A stretch of 64,000 nucleotides of DNA from the NCBI GenBank assembly GCA_024449915.1, contig JAMZAV010000156.1:62001-126000 (forward strand), read 5' to 3'. How positions within the stretch are numbered: the stretch's first letter is position 1; the number at the start of each line of letters is the position of its first letter. The notes under the pieces were generated by a model. That model had not been told where the DNA came from. It was given only the letters and a program-made list of their open reading frames with translations, and did no database searches. A program made the translations under genes and the position numbers. Positions 12,419-22,956 of this stretch are shown here, piece by piece. Origin of the DNA: Sweltsa coloradensis. Its lineage: Eukaryota > Arthropoda > Insecta > Plecoptera > Chloroperlidae.

Positions 12419-13130
12419 GTTATTAAGCGAGCGAAGCGAGCGTTTCCATTTGACTCTGCCGGAAAAAATAGTCACTGGTTTTGTTTTGTTTTTTTTTGTT
12501 TGTTTTTTTTGTTTTTTGTTTTTTTTGTTTGTATGTCTCGCGATAACGTTCGAACGGAGGCTCGGATCGAGTTGAAATTTTCACCATCCGCAAGCTTTGT
12601 TCTCGATTGAATGCCATTAGTTTTGTGGCAAAATCGTTCAAAAAGTTAAAAAGTTACATTAAAGTTAATCGAAAGTTTTTTTTTCAAACTCAACGGCGAC
12701 AAAATCTGAGATAGCCAAATCATTTAGAATGTCCGTCCGGTCACGAATATGTTAATTTTATTTTGATCCGATAAGTAGTGTAGATGGAAATTACATTATA
12801 ACAAAAGTAACGTTGCCATGGCAACGAAAAGACGCGCGAAGTTTCTAATGCACTGCCACCTAGAAGTAATCAAAATACTTTCGAGGAAGCAGTCTATTCT
12901 TTGTCAACAAAGAGATTAAATAGTTTCCCCAAGGAGTCAAGGTCCTCTAGATGGCGGTGGATTTTAAAGTAAAGATTTAAACACGGGTTTACCCAAATAC
13001 CTTGGCAATAATAAATAATACTGGAAACGCAAACGTCGTAAATTTTTAAATTTAAAAAAATGTGCAATGTGGGTCTAGCTATAGCACGTGCTCGCTTATC
13101 AACGCGTCCAACAGAGCGTTTCCTAGTAGT
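12419..13130 (-). repeat. Dispersed repeat family R, copy R2 (inverted)
   Basis: Starts AAGCGAGCGAAGCGAGCG and ends GAGCGTTTCCTAGTA, the complements of the 3' and 5' ends of family R. It is strongly similar over its whole length to the next copy at 13344, so the two are a tandem pair about 925 bp apart. ORFs over it are homopolymer translations without merit. Confidence 0.65.
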
Positions 13131-13343
13131 GATATGGTGCCTTTTGAAAGAAAAAGTTTAAAAAGCTAGCTGGAAGGCATCGAAATAAAGGTTTAAATAT
13201 TAGCTTTTTACAGATATATAATAAAAAAGTAACTATACTACAGCAACTTGACAATAATATTCTACAATGCGTACAATTATCAAATATTTGAGCCACGAGA
13301 TATTAACATCCTATGGTTAATTGAATAAATTTGCACGAACTTT

Positions 13344-14057
13344 TTAAGCGAGCGAAGCGAGCGTTTCCATTTGACTCTGCCTGAAAAATTTGTCACTCGT
13401 TTTGTTTTTTTGTTTTTTTTGTTTTTTTTTTTGTTTGTATGTCTCGCCATAACGTTCGAACGGAGGCTCGGATCGAGTTGAAATTTTGACCATCCGCAAG
13501 CTTTGTTCTCGATTGAATGCCATTAGTGTTGTGGCAAAATCGTTCAAAAGTTAAAAAGTTACATTAAAGTTAATCGAAAGTTTTTTTTTTCAAACTAACC
13601 GGCGACAAAATCTGAGATAGCCAAATCATTTAGAATGTCCGTCCGGTCACGAATATGTTAATTTTAGTTTGATCCGATAAGTAGTGTAGATGGAAATTAC
13701 ATTATAACAAAAGTAACGTTGCCATGGCAACGAAAAGACGCGCGAAGTTTCTAATGCACTGCCACCTAGAAGTAATCAAAATACTTTCGAGGAAGCAGTC
13801 TATTATTTGTCACCAAAGAGTTTAAATATTTTTCCCAATGAGTCAAGGTCCTCTAGATGGCGGTGGATTTTATCCACAAAGTAAAGATTTACATACGAGT
13901 TTACCCAAATACCTTGGCAATAATAAATAATATCGGAAACATGGCCCCGTGGACAGCGAACGTCGCAATTTTAAAATTAAAAAAAATGTGCATTGTGGGT
14001 CTAGCTATAGCACGTGCTCGCTTTATCAACGCGTCCAACTGAGCGTTTCCTAGTACA
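13344..14057 (-). repeat. Dispersed repeat family R, copy R3 (inverted)
   Basis: Near-duplicate of 12419-13130 in the same orientation, including GTTCGAACGGAGGCTCGG, GTTGCCATGGCAACG and the terminal GAGCGTTTCCTAGTA. The pair suggests a segmental tandem duplication. Confidence 0.65.
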
Positions 14058-14074
14058 TTTACAACAATAGTTGC

Positions 14075-14270
14075 AAAAAAAAAATTCCATGCTTTGGAAG
14101 GATGCATGGAGTCACAGGGCAAAGTGAATTTATTTATTATCAGTGCGAAAATGTAGAAGAGTACATATAAGCTTGGCACTTCTTTTAGATATTGCTTTTG
14201 AGTGTGTATGGTTTGGCTGTATTTTTACAAGTTTTTGTGTACATGTGATAGGGTAGACTATTAATATGAA
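14075..14270 (+). repeat. Half copy of a foldback element
   Basis: Blocks such as GGATGCATGGAGTCACAGGG, AAAATGTAGAAGAGTACA, TAAGCTTGGCA and GGTTTGGCTGT match, in order, the right arm of the foldback element at 54996-55307. Only one arm is present. Confidence 0.5.
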
Positions 14271-14280
14271 CGTTTATATT

Positions 14281-14896
14281 AAACTAGAAAGCTTCGCAAA
14301 CGCTTTTTTAGGGCTTTTGGATGAGCGTAATTTTTTAAAAACAAAAAAAGCGTATAATTGCGATTTTCATGACAAATACTTTCGATTACGCTTTAAATTT
14401 CACGTGAACATATTAATTCGTAAATTTAAGGTTCTGTGAAAAAATCAATACATTCGTATAAAGCATGTAGGTGTTATAAGTCGAAGAAATATCAAAAATC
14501 GAAAAAAATCGTAAAATTGTGATTATCATGAGAATTATTTTCGATTGGACTCAAATTTCACACGAATATATTAATTCATAAAATAACGGTTCTGTAAAAA
14601 AATCACTAAATCGAATAAAGCATGTAGGTGTTATCACAAGAAGAATTTTTTAAAAATCGAAAATAATCGTAAAATTGCGATTTTCATTAGAAATAATTTT
14701 TCGATTGCGCTAAAAAAACGAAGCAGTTCTAAGTTCAGAGATTTCATCGTAATTGAAGTATTGGTTTAGCCGGAATCGTGTTAACAGACACAAAAATACA
14801 AACAGAAAAAAAAGGGAAAAAAAACATTCCGGATTTTTTCTCCAGTGTAGTGAAATGGAATCTGCGCTTCGCTCGCTACGCTCAACCAATTAGAAT
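14281..14896 (+). repeat. Dispersed repeat family R, copy R4
   Basis: A degraded start (ACTAGAAAGCTTCGC.., then TTGGATGAGCGTAA) is followed by three degenerate tandem blocks containing TCGTAAAATTG and an end CGCTTCGCTCGCTACGCTCA. Together with copies T, R2 and R3 it makes 12.0-14.9 kb a repeat mosaic between lipase copies B and C. Confidence 0.65.
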
Positions 14897-15019
14897 TCAG
14901 GTAAAACTGCAAGGGATAGACACAATCACGACAGCCTATATATTGAGTGGCCGCGTGTGCCGCCGATACTATATCTCATATCTTCTGCTGTCAAGAATCA
15001 CGTTGATTGTTTAAAAGCT

Positions 15020-15160
15020 GACTAGTTATTAAGTAAGATAACTAATCACTTAATGCAATGCCGAGAATGAACTACATTCCATATAGCAACCCTACAAGAA
15101 AGCTGTGTCTGAGGTTTATATGATAGTGATACGACGCCTCGTCTGGAAGCAGCGCCGAGC
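15020..15160 (+). promoter_or_regulatory. Lipase copy C promoter: GATA-type block and TATA-like box
   Basis: AAGTAAGATAACTAATCA (15031-15048) contains a GATA core (AGATAA) that recurs as AGTAAGATAAACTAATCA in copy D (25408) and, with a changed end, in copy E (40753). A TATA-like TTTATAT sits at 15116-15122, followed by the conserved leader GGAAGCAGCGCC. GATA sites are typical of gut-expressed insect genes; that functional reading is inference. Confidence 0.5.
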
Positions 15161-15234
15161 AGAACTAGAGCACCCAGTGCAAGAGGACGTGAAGAACGAC
15201 AGCAACCACTAGGAAGTGCAACGTTCAGGACAAC

Positions 15235-18200
15235 ATGCAGAAGACACTGCTAATATTGACCTGTTTAATACAAGCCGCACTTAGCACGGGCGTTTACGAC
15301 AAGCCTGGCAACAAACATGAACTAAAACTGAAACTAAATAATGACGAAGAGAAATATGATCCTGATGTTGATCTGCCGACTGTAAGTTATAAATAAATAA
15401 TATATCTTATAAGTTATTTATATTATTAAGTTAATTAACGAAATTTTGATGAAATGTGTAACAACATACGACACAGTCGACTTTTGTATCAAATAAAAGC
15501 ATAGAATATAAGAATTGAAATAATGAATACAATATGTTCAGTTAACCAATCATCAAAAAAACTATAGCCACAAATTTAAAATTTCCATTGTAATCGTTTG
15601 AGTGTGCCATATCGTACGAACATGAACAAGTCCTCTTCTTTACCTGCCAGTGTATCACGAAATTGTCTAGGATTTGGTTTCCTTCAAATAATTTAAGCCG
15701 TATTTAGACGGTTCAATGTTTCGTTCAAGCCATTGAATTCAAGGGTTTGATTCAATGATTTTTCCTTCAATGGTACCTTCAGACGGCAAATCATGGAGTT
15801 AAAAATAGTACTGGCGTATGGTCACATTAATTTGTCCAAGGCCTTGATCAAAGGGTTTGATCAACCCATTAAGTTTAGAGCATGTCCTATTTTTCGTCAA
15901 AGGTTTGATGAAACCGGCCAATCAGGAGTCACTTCGTAATGACGTCACTGGTCCTATCATGGTCAGTACTGCAAAAATTAAACAAAAGCTGGGCATTGTT
16001 TACATTTTACAGCTGTTTTTAGGTTAGGTTAAGTTTGGTTGTTGTGTTTTCCACTTTTTCGAAGCAAAGCTTATCACAGCAGACAGAAGTATAAAGGATA
16101 ATGACTGCTCTTTCGAACTCACTTCTCCCACAGTGTAAAGTAAAGAAACCCGAGACTTATTCGTGTTGTTGATTTGACACATGGATTGACATTGATGCAT
16201 CAAATTTTTCTTTAAGCACAACCTTCTAGATATTTATCAAGGGGGGGCTAGGACATATTTAAACAGTTGTCACTCAATCTCATTGAACAACATTGAACAT
16301 TGAACCGTATAAATGGTTGTTCAATGTTTCCTTCAATGGGTCTTCGATCAATCCCTTGAAACCAATGGCTTGAACGAAACATTAGCCTACTTCATAACGA
16401 CTTTTTTATGTTGCTAATAATTAACCAGGGGAATAAAATGATATAAGTAGTTGTAACACTTCCGGGCCGCGATATTTCGTAAAAATCCGGACCGGATGAC
16501 CAAAATGATGTTGCTAATAATTAACCAGGGGAATAAAATGATATAACTAGTTGTAACACTATTTATTAAACACTTAAAAGTAAAGCAATGTCAAGCAAGA
16601 TGAACTTTTACACACATGAAAAACAGACTTACATTTGCTTTCAGCCTAAGATAATCCGCAGACACGGCTACCCGGCCGAGTCCCACGAGGTCCAGACTGA
16701 AGACGGGTACCTGTTGACGCTGCATCGGATACCCGCTAGGTCACGGCCAGTGGTGTTCCTACAGCACGGGCTCTTATCTACTTCGACTAACTACGTATTT
16801 CTCGGCCCCGGCAAGTCGCTAGGTAGGTACACTGTCAAACGTAGGCCTAATGTTGCTTATTTATGGTGATAGCTTGAAGTGGAGAGTATTATCAAAAGCA
16901 ACTTATGCAATTTGAATACAGTATTTGGAAAAATCTTAATTTTTTAACAATCTTTCGGCTAAGATTTTAGATTTATTTAAATACACGTAAAATGTATGCC
17001 TTAAAAAAATGTTATGAATGTGTAAAAATGTGTTTGGCACAGTGTAGGCCTACTAGGTCCTCTTCATATTTTTCGAATGCCGGTCGGCAAGCGATGATGT
17101 ACTCACATAAAAGAGAAAAAAATTCACACCTTCTTATTCTGAAAGGAGAAGATAACGAAAGATTTTGTTTCTCGATTTGGTTAGTCGGGAAACACTCCCG
17201 TAGGGTTAATTGTTTTTATTTACTACAATTCAGAATTTTTGTTCCATCCAATGTTCCATCAATTCAGATGTATAATGCAACTACAATTCAGAGCTTAAAA
17301 TGTACCCGTCCTGATGGTCTAGTGGTTGACGCCTGTCTGGAATGCGAAAGATCCGTGGTTTGATTCTCGGTTGGGGGGGACTTTTGTTTTCTTTTTTAAT
17401 TTCTGAATTGTAGTAAATAAAAAGAAGATTTTGTGTAGCGATCTGTCGTCCCTGGACTCCCCATCTCAAATCTGTGTATGTTTCAGCATACATTCTCTGG
17501 GACAGTGGGTACGATGTCTGGATGGGGAACGCTAGAGGTAACACCTACTCACGAGGTCACGTCTCCTTGTCTCCCAGTGACTTGAAGTTTTGGGATTTCA
17601 GGTAATGATGATGAGCGGATTGGTCCAACTTGTAAAATATGTGTGGTGTTATGTGTGGGCGCATAATAGTTTGTGGAACCTTACTCATGTGGGCATTCAC
17701 CTTCTTATGTAAACTCAAGGTTTATATTTTGTTTTTTTAATTATAAAGTTGTATAAAGTGTGCATATCTGAATATGACGCGCAGTGTCGTCCATTTTGTT
17801 AACCTTGAATGCGCAATGGTCCTCTGCGCAGCTTCCACGAGATGGGTGTGTACGACCTGCCTGCTGTGATCGACTACATGCTCAATGTGACCGGCCAACC
17901 AGACCTGTTCTACGTCGGAGATTCTATGGGTACCACAATGTTCTACGTGATGGCGTCGATCAAGACTGAGTACAACGCTAAAGTGAAGGCAATGTTCAGT
18001 ATGGGCCCCGTTGCTTTCATGGAGCACATCAAGAGTCCGTTACGTCTGCTCGCACCCTTTGTCGACATCATAGAGGTACGCCTTAGGTCACTCTAGAGTA
18101 TGTCAAATTATTCGAGCTACTCCTCCCTGACCCCCAGGGTAAACAAAAACATTCTGCGTAATTCTAGTTTAAGGGCAATGCCAATAACAAAGACGCTTGT

Positions 18201-21200
18201 CAATCGTACCACCTTACACCTCGCAACGTCCTCTTCTCCTCCAACCCCTAGGACGCCATCTTGTCAAACTCGACTCCCCGTCCGTCGAGTATCTTACAAC
18301 TCGCAACGTCCGCTTCTCCTCCAACCTCTAGGACGCCATCTTGTCAAACTCGACTCCCCGTCCGTCGAGTACCTTACACCTCGCAACGTCCTCTTCCCCT
18401 CCAACCTCTAGGACGCCATCTTGTCAAACTCGACTCCCCGTCCGTCGAGTACCTTACACCTCGCAACGTCCTCTTCCCCTCCAACCCCTAGGACGCCATC
18501 TTGTCAAACTCGACTCCCCGTCCGTCGAGTACCTCACACCTCGCAACGTCCTCTTCCCCTCCAACCTCTAGGACGCCATCTTGTCAAACTCGACTCCCCG
18601 TCCGTCGAGTACCTCACACCTCGCAACGTCCTCTTCCCCTCCAACCTCTAGGACGCCATCTTGTCAAACAGCAGCCTATTCCAGACCACGTGAGGTCCCT
18701 CAACCAGTCCGAAAGTACTTGACACACATGACAAAGTCCATGTCTGTGAAATCCATAGAATTACGAAATGTCCAATCATCAGCGTTCTTGAGCTCGTTCA
18801 GTCTCGAGTCTGCCTCTGACTTGAGCCATTTTGCTGACGACCAGCATTCTCAGTCTTCCTTATTGCTATTAGCTGCAGTGACGTTACTCACCCGTATGCA
18901 AGTTAGATTTCGGGGCCCCTACTTCCGGATCAAAGTATGGTTGCACATTACAGCCGGGGCCTGGGTTGAAGCCCCAACCGCCGGAGCCATTTTCGCCGTA
19001 GGCGAAAAATAATTTAGGCTACATTATAATATTTGATGGCCTAAAACGCACTTCAAGACAAGTTTTTATCCCAAATGACAGTCGAATGTAAAGTCGAAAT
19101 AGCCCATTTTTGTTAGGCCTAATACCGGGTGGTGGTCGCGGGGCCCCCTAGGCCGCGGGGCCCGTAAGCACCGCTTACCTTGCACCATAAGGAGTTACGC
19201 CACTGAGTAGCGGTCCTTAAGAATTCCCCTCTTTAAGGACTTGGCCTAACTCAAATGCAAGCGCTCAAATGTTGATGATTTTTGCTGAATGGTAAGTAGT
19301 ATCATTACTAAATGTTGCATGAATGTTAATAAAGTACTTTTATATCCACATTTAGTTGCAAAATATAAGCTTTAAAGATCCATAGTGAGACATGAGTCCA
19401 AAACAGGAAAAAATAAGAAATGCAATGGTTTCCAATACTGCAAAATCCCACCAAACCGATTATCTTACAATGAAATCAAATTAACCTGCGCGTTCATTTG
19501 GATTTAAACGTTGTTTTTCAGTGCAAATTTGCGTAAAAAAATTTGTACACTTTGAATAAATTACCAAAGTTGACCAAAATGCGGTAAATTATGGGGATTT
19601 GTCTAATTTTTATTCAAAATTAATAGGTTATTAGGAATACGCGTAACGGTTGACATAACGTTAGTGTGAAATTTGATAACGGTGTTATAAACCGTTTACC
19701 CACATAAAAACAGAACGTTGGGCGCCTAAACTCGTCTCCGCGCCAGTCGCGACGTTTCTGTTACCAGGGTGTGCTCTGTCACTGCACAGACTCTTTGTTG
19801 ATGTCGTGTGTTTTCAAACACAGGTGACCCGGTGTCGAACGCATATTGCGTTATGGACTACAATGAATTCAAAATAATCCCAGTTTAAATTTCAAAGTCC
19901 AGTCTTTTGAAACCTTAAAATATATAAAACATGTTTTAATGAAACTTATAAAGCGTGATTATTTCCACTTTAAGACAACATACTGGCGATACCATTTTAA
20001 AAATTATTATCTTATTATATATTCAAAATTGGTATCATTTATAAAAATAATATTATATTAGTGTATTGAGTTCTAAGTGATCTTCAGGCTGTTTGCTTAG
20101 TGTCAATGACGGGGCACTACTCAACGCAACAGCCCAAAGATTACTTAGAACTAATTTCAAGTCGCGAAATTCTAAAGCATATTATATCATAGTGAATCGT
20201 TTCTCCTTTGTTAAGTTTGCAGTAGATCTCCTCGGAATCGCCGAGTTTGGGCCAGAGACGAAGCAATCGAAACTTTTTGTGAAGTACGTGTGCCAACCAT
20301 ACGGTATTGAAGCAAAGCTCTGCGAGTTACCGAACATCTTGATAGCCGGTCTCGACGCCCAGCAGTTCAACGAGGTGAGACACAACCTGTGAACCTGTCC
20401 CTTTTGAGGGGACTAACCGGGTTCTACGCCCAGCAGTTCAATGACGTGAGATACAACCTTTCCCTTTTCAGGGGATAAATGGGTTTGGAATTTAGGAACT
20501 TATTCATCATTAAATGCTACGACTTGGCTCCAAAAAACAAATCAAATGATCACTTTGTGACAAATTTGAAATAAATTTAGCGTGAGTAATTTTATGACAT
20601 ATTTTGTTACTCAAACATTTACACAGGTGCCGCTTAAATCAAATAGGGAACACACGATTTCAATTTTCTCTAATTCGGGTATGATTTGATTGGTATTTCA
20701 TTCAACACTTGTATTTATTGGGGGGGGGGGGCTGAAGACGAATACTTGTAAAGGAAGAGGATTAGGCCCTGTCAAGAGGCTAATATATTGTGTTCGTCCC
20801 TCAGAGCCTGCTGCCTGTTATCTTCAGCCACAACCCAGCAGGGACGTCTTCTAAAGTTTTACTTCACTATCTGCAAGAAGTGTATTCAGGTAAGACAAAA
20901 CAAGCTCCTAATTCGAGTTACAAGGCCAACATTGCGATTGTACTCATTAGTTAATAGATTAAGAAAATAAATACATATTTTGAGGGTCATTTCGCTGTGA
21001 GATTTTCTTAAAGATTAAAAATAAATTTAAGTTAAACATATTAAAATAATCCACATCTGTATCATTTCTGAGAAAGCAACAAGTTTTCATATTATGGCTA
21101 ATCGCAGAATCGAACAATCATTTATGTCAGGTCACGTTAACAGCAAATGTCATGACCATTTCTAAGACGATGTACTTTTGTGAGTCAACTGTTCATGACG

Positions 21201-22519
21201 ATCATTAGAGCAACGAAAGACAGCCTAAATCTAGCTTGTTCTAATTGTACTACTACTCTACTCTTCCACATTCCCACGCAATCAATTAGATAATTGTCTT
21301 GTGTGTCTTACTATAAGTAACTACAGTACTTTGTTCACTTCTGACACCAATTTTACTTGGAATCACATGCCGCTAAGTTCTAGACGATTTCTCGATATTT
21401 TGCTGCCAAGCTGCACGGTTACCAACTACAGAGTTAAGTTGTGTTAGTTTTGTTGTAGTTGCCAACCTTGCACCACAATATTACTGTGTGCTGCAGCTGA
21501 ACAGTAGTTAAGGCACTGTCACTATACATCACCATCGCCTCACCAACAAAAAATGTGAACTTCGAAGTAGAAGCATGTTGGAAAACCCACGTGTAAAAAT
21601 AAACAATGCATTATTCTGCATTGGAAAAACGAGTGTATCCCAATAATACCTTGGGTTCCAGGCAAGTTCCGACAGTACGACCACCATAGCGTGGGGAACC
21701 TAGCGACGTATGGCCGGCCTACTCCACCAGACTACAACCTGACTAGAATCACCACCCCTGTATCCTTACACGTGGCAGTCAACGATTGGCTGGCAGACCC
21801 TGAGGTAAAGCGTCTCTAATTATAGTTCGTCCGTTTACAGTTGACGAATTTGGAGTTCCTCAAAGGGACAAAAGACCAGATTTGTTCACACCTCTAGACA
21901 AGATCATCTTCCTCTGGTGATTGACATGTCCATTATAATGAATCGCAAACCCTTCGCCAGGCCACTTAGTTTGGTTCCCCATTGTTGCGCTTCATTGGTT
22001 TGCCAAAGAGGCGCACAATGAAACTACAGCCGGGCAACATTGACGACGGTCAGCGAAGACAGAATTTCAATTTACAACCCTTGTAATTGGTTATAACAAG
22101 TGGCTTTCATGTTCCCGCTGAGTCGTCGAAAAAGCCGAAATTCGTCGAATGTAAACGGACGAACTATACGAGAACATTGCACGAAAACTATTATGTTGCT
22201 CTTGGAGTATTTTTCTTATGGGCCACACCTACTAATGTGATCAATTGAACGAATTAGCTATTCTGGATGAAATACCGTGATATGAATGACCTTCAGTGTG
22301 GGCCTATACAGCGCCCTGATGGTATGTAATTGTTTCTTGCCACAGGACGTGTCAAGACTGTCTGCTCAACTCCAGAATAAGATCGGCACTTTCGTCGTCC
22401 CCTACCCTCCGTTCAGTCACCTGGACTTCTTGTGGGGGAAAGACGCCAATACTCTCGTGTATGCTAAGATTCTGGAAGTATTGCAACAGTTAGTGAATCC
22501 ATCGTTCTCCGAGGAGTAA
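15235..22519 (+). CDS. Acid lipase copy C, complete (lipase-3/LIPA family)
   Basis: Eight exons: 15235-15381, 16645-16822, 17487-17601, 17832-18075, 20216-20374, 20805-20889, 21662-21804, 22346-22519. They total 1245 nt (414 aa plus TAA), keep one frame, and all introns are GT..AG. The start ATG leads directly into a hydrophobic signal peptide ([17 protein letters not shown]). An AB-hydrolase-associated lipase segment starts at residue 50 ([16 protein letters not shown]), with the oxyanion-hole motif FLQHGLL at 87-93. Catalytic triad: Ser178 in GDSMG, Asp351 in NDWLADPE, His382 in [11 protein letters not shown]. Two N-glycosylation sequons (NVT about 165, NLT about 335) fit a secreted or lysosomal ester hydrolase. 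The nucleophile elbow has Asp-Met where the paralogs have His-Gln/Glu. About 400 aa is normal for the family. Intron 4 holds an 80-bp minisatellite. Confidence 0.92.
15704..16392. mobile_element. Long-TIR MITE in copy C intron 1
   Basis: Left arm AATGTTTCGTTCAAGCCATTG (about 15718) and right arm CAATGGCTTGAACGAAACATT (ending about 16384) are exact complements. The inverted similarity continues for about 50 bp more (TCAAGGG..TTGATC, CCTTCAATGG). No coding potential and no clear target duplication. Confidence 0.6.
16408..16560. repeat. Tandem duplication, two copies 100 bp apart
   Basis: A 53-bp block starting ATGTTGCTAATAATTAACC occurs at 16408-16460 and again at 16508-16560, with one substitution. 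The 47-bp spacer is GC-rich (CCGGGCCGCG). Confidence 0.8.
17165..17422 (+). repeat. tRNA-derived repeat inside an inverted-repeat frame
   Basis: The block CGATTTGGTTAGTCGGGAAA (17175) precedes a tRNA-like unit at 17310-17385 with an A-box-like TGGTCTAGTGG and a B-box-like GGTTTGATTCT. The unit is flanked by near-perfect inverted repeats of about 25 bp containing TTTACTACAATTCAGAA (about 17218) and its complement (about 17400). The same CGATTTGG block precedes a tRNA-like unit at 47185-47490 (-). Not a functional tRNA: the acceptor ends do not pair. It lies in intron 2 of copy C. Confidence 0.55.
18206..18669. repeat. 80-bp minisatellite, about 5.8 copies
   Basis: The 80-bp unit, containing CACCTCGCAACGTCC and GACGCCATCTTGTCAAAC, repeats with only a few substitutions. 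Because 80 is not a multiple of three, overlapping ORFs appear in staggered frames; they are translations of the array, not genes. It lies in intron 4 of lipase copy C, starting about 130 bp after the exon 4 donor. Confidence 0.95.
20349..20478 (+). repeat. Duplicated exon-5 end with second splice donor (copy C)
   Basis: The last bases of exon 5 and its donor (GACGCCCAGCAGTTCAA..GTGAG) recur about 70 bp into intron 5, again followed by GTGAG and the tract CCCTTTTCAGGGG. In copy C the stretch between the two donors has an in-frame TGA, so use of the second donor would truncate the protein. Confidence 0.75.
21821..22168. mobile_element. MITE with TA ends in copy C intron 7
   Basis: TATAGTTCGTCCGTTTACA at the left and its exact complement at the right bound 348 bp. 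Intron 7 of copy B (from 10302) shows the empty site, with flanking CTAATTA and ACGAAAACTATT sequences retained. Probably TA-targeting. Confidence 0.75.
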
Positions 22520-22956
22520 GACCAGCCAGCTTCAGATTATCCCTGTTAGACCGACAGGTGGCATGTTCCAAGCGAAAGCTTAAACTGTATGGCATTTTTC
22601 AAAATTGTACATGTATTTTTAATTTGATTGAAATAATAACATTTTCTGATTTGATGTAACTTTCTTATGATTTTACATTGCATAACCCAACTGGAACTTA
22701 TGAAGGAGATTGATCCGAATCATCCTAGATATATCCACCATTTTCATTGTATGCAGGAATTGATTGTGGGAAATTGTGCAATGGTTATTAGTTCTAAGGA
22801 CTAAGCCCCAGCAAATGCTACTTGGTGTGAAAATAATTGAACACAGTCTTCATTCATGATTGGCGGTGGCGAGTCTTGATCCAGCGACCATCTAAATAAG
22901 AGTCTAACACTAGAGCAACGTGCATGGAAGGGCATTACGGGAACACCATTACGTTT

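Noticed and set aside
12407..13547. ORFs with poly-Phe/Lys tracts in R2/R3
   Set aside because: Translations of T/G-rich runs in a repeat family whose other copies do not keep the frame.
17310..17385. Functional tRNA gene
   Set aside because: The A-box resembles tRNA-Glu type but acceptor ends do not pair and the B-box is imperfect; it is part of a dispersed repeat.
18206..18669. CRISPR-like regular repeat
   Set aside because: The 80-bp unit is contiguous with no unique spacers, in a eukaryotic intron. It is a minisatellite.
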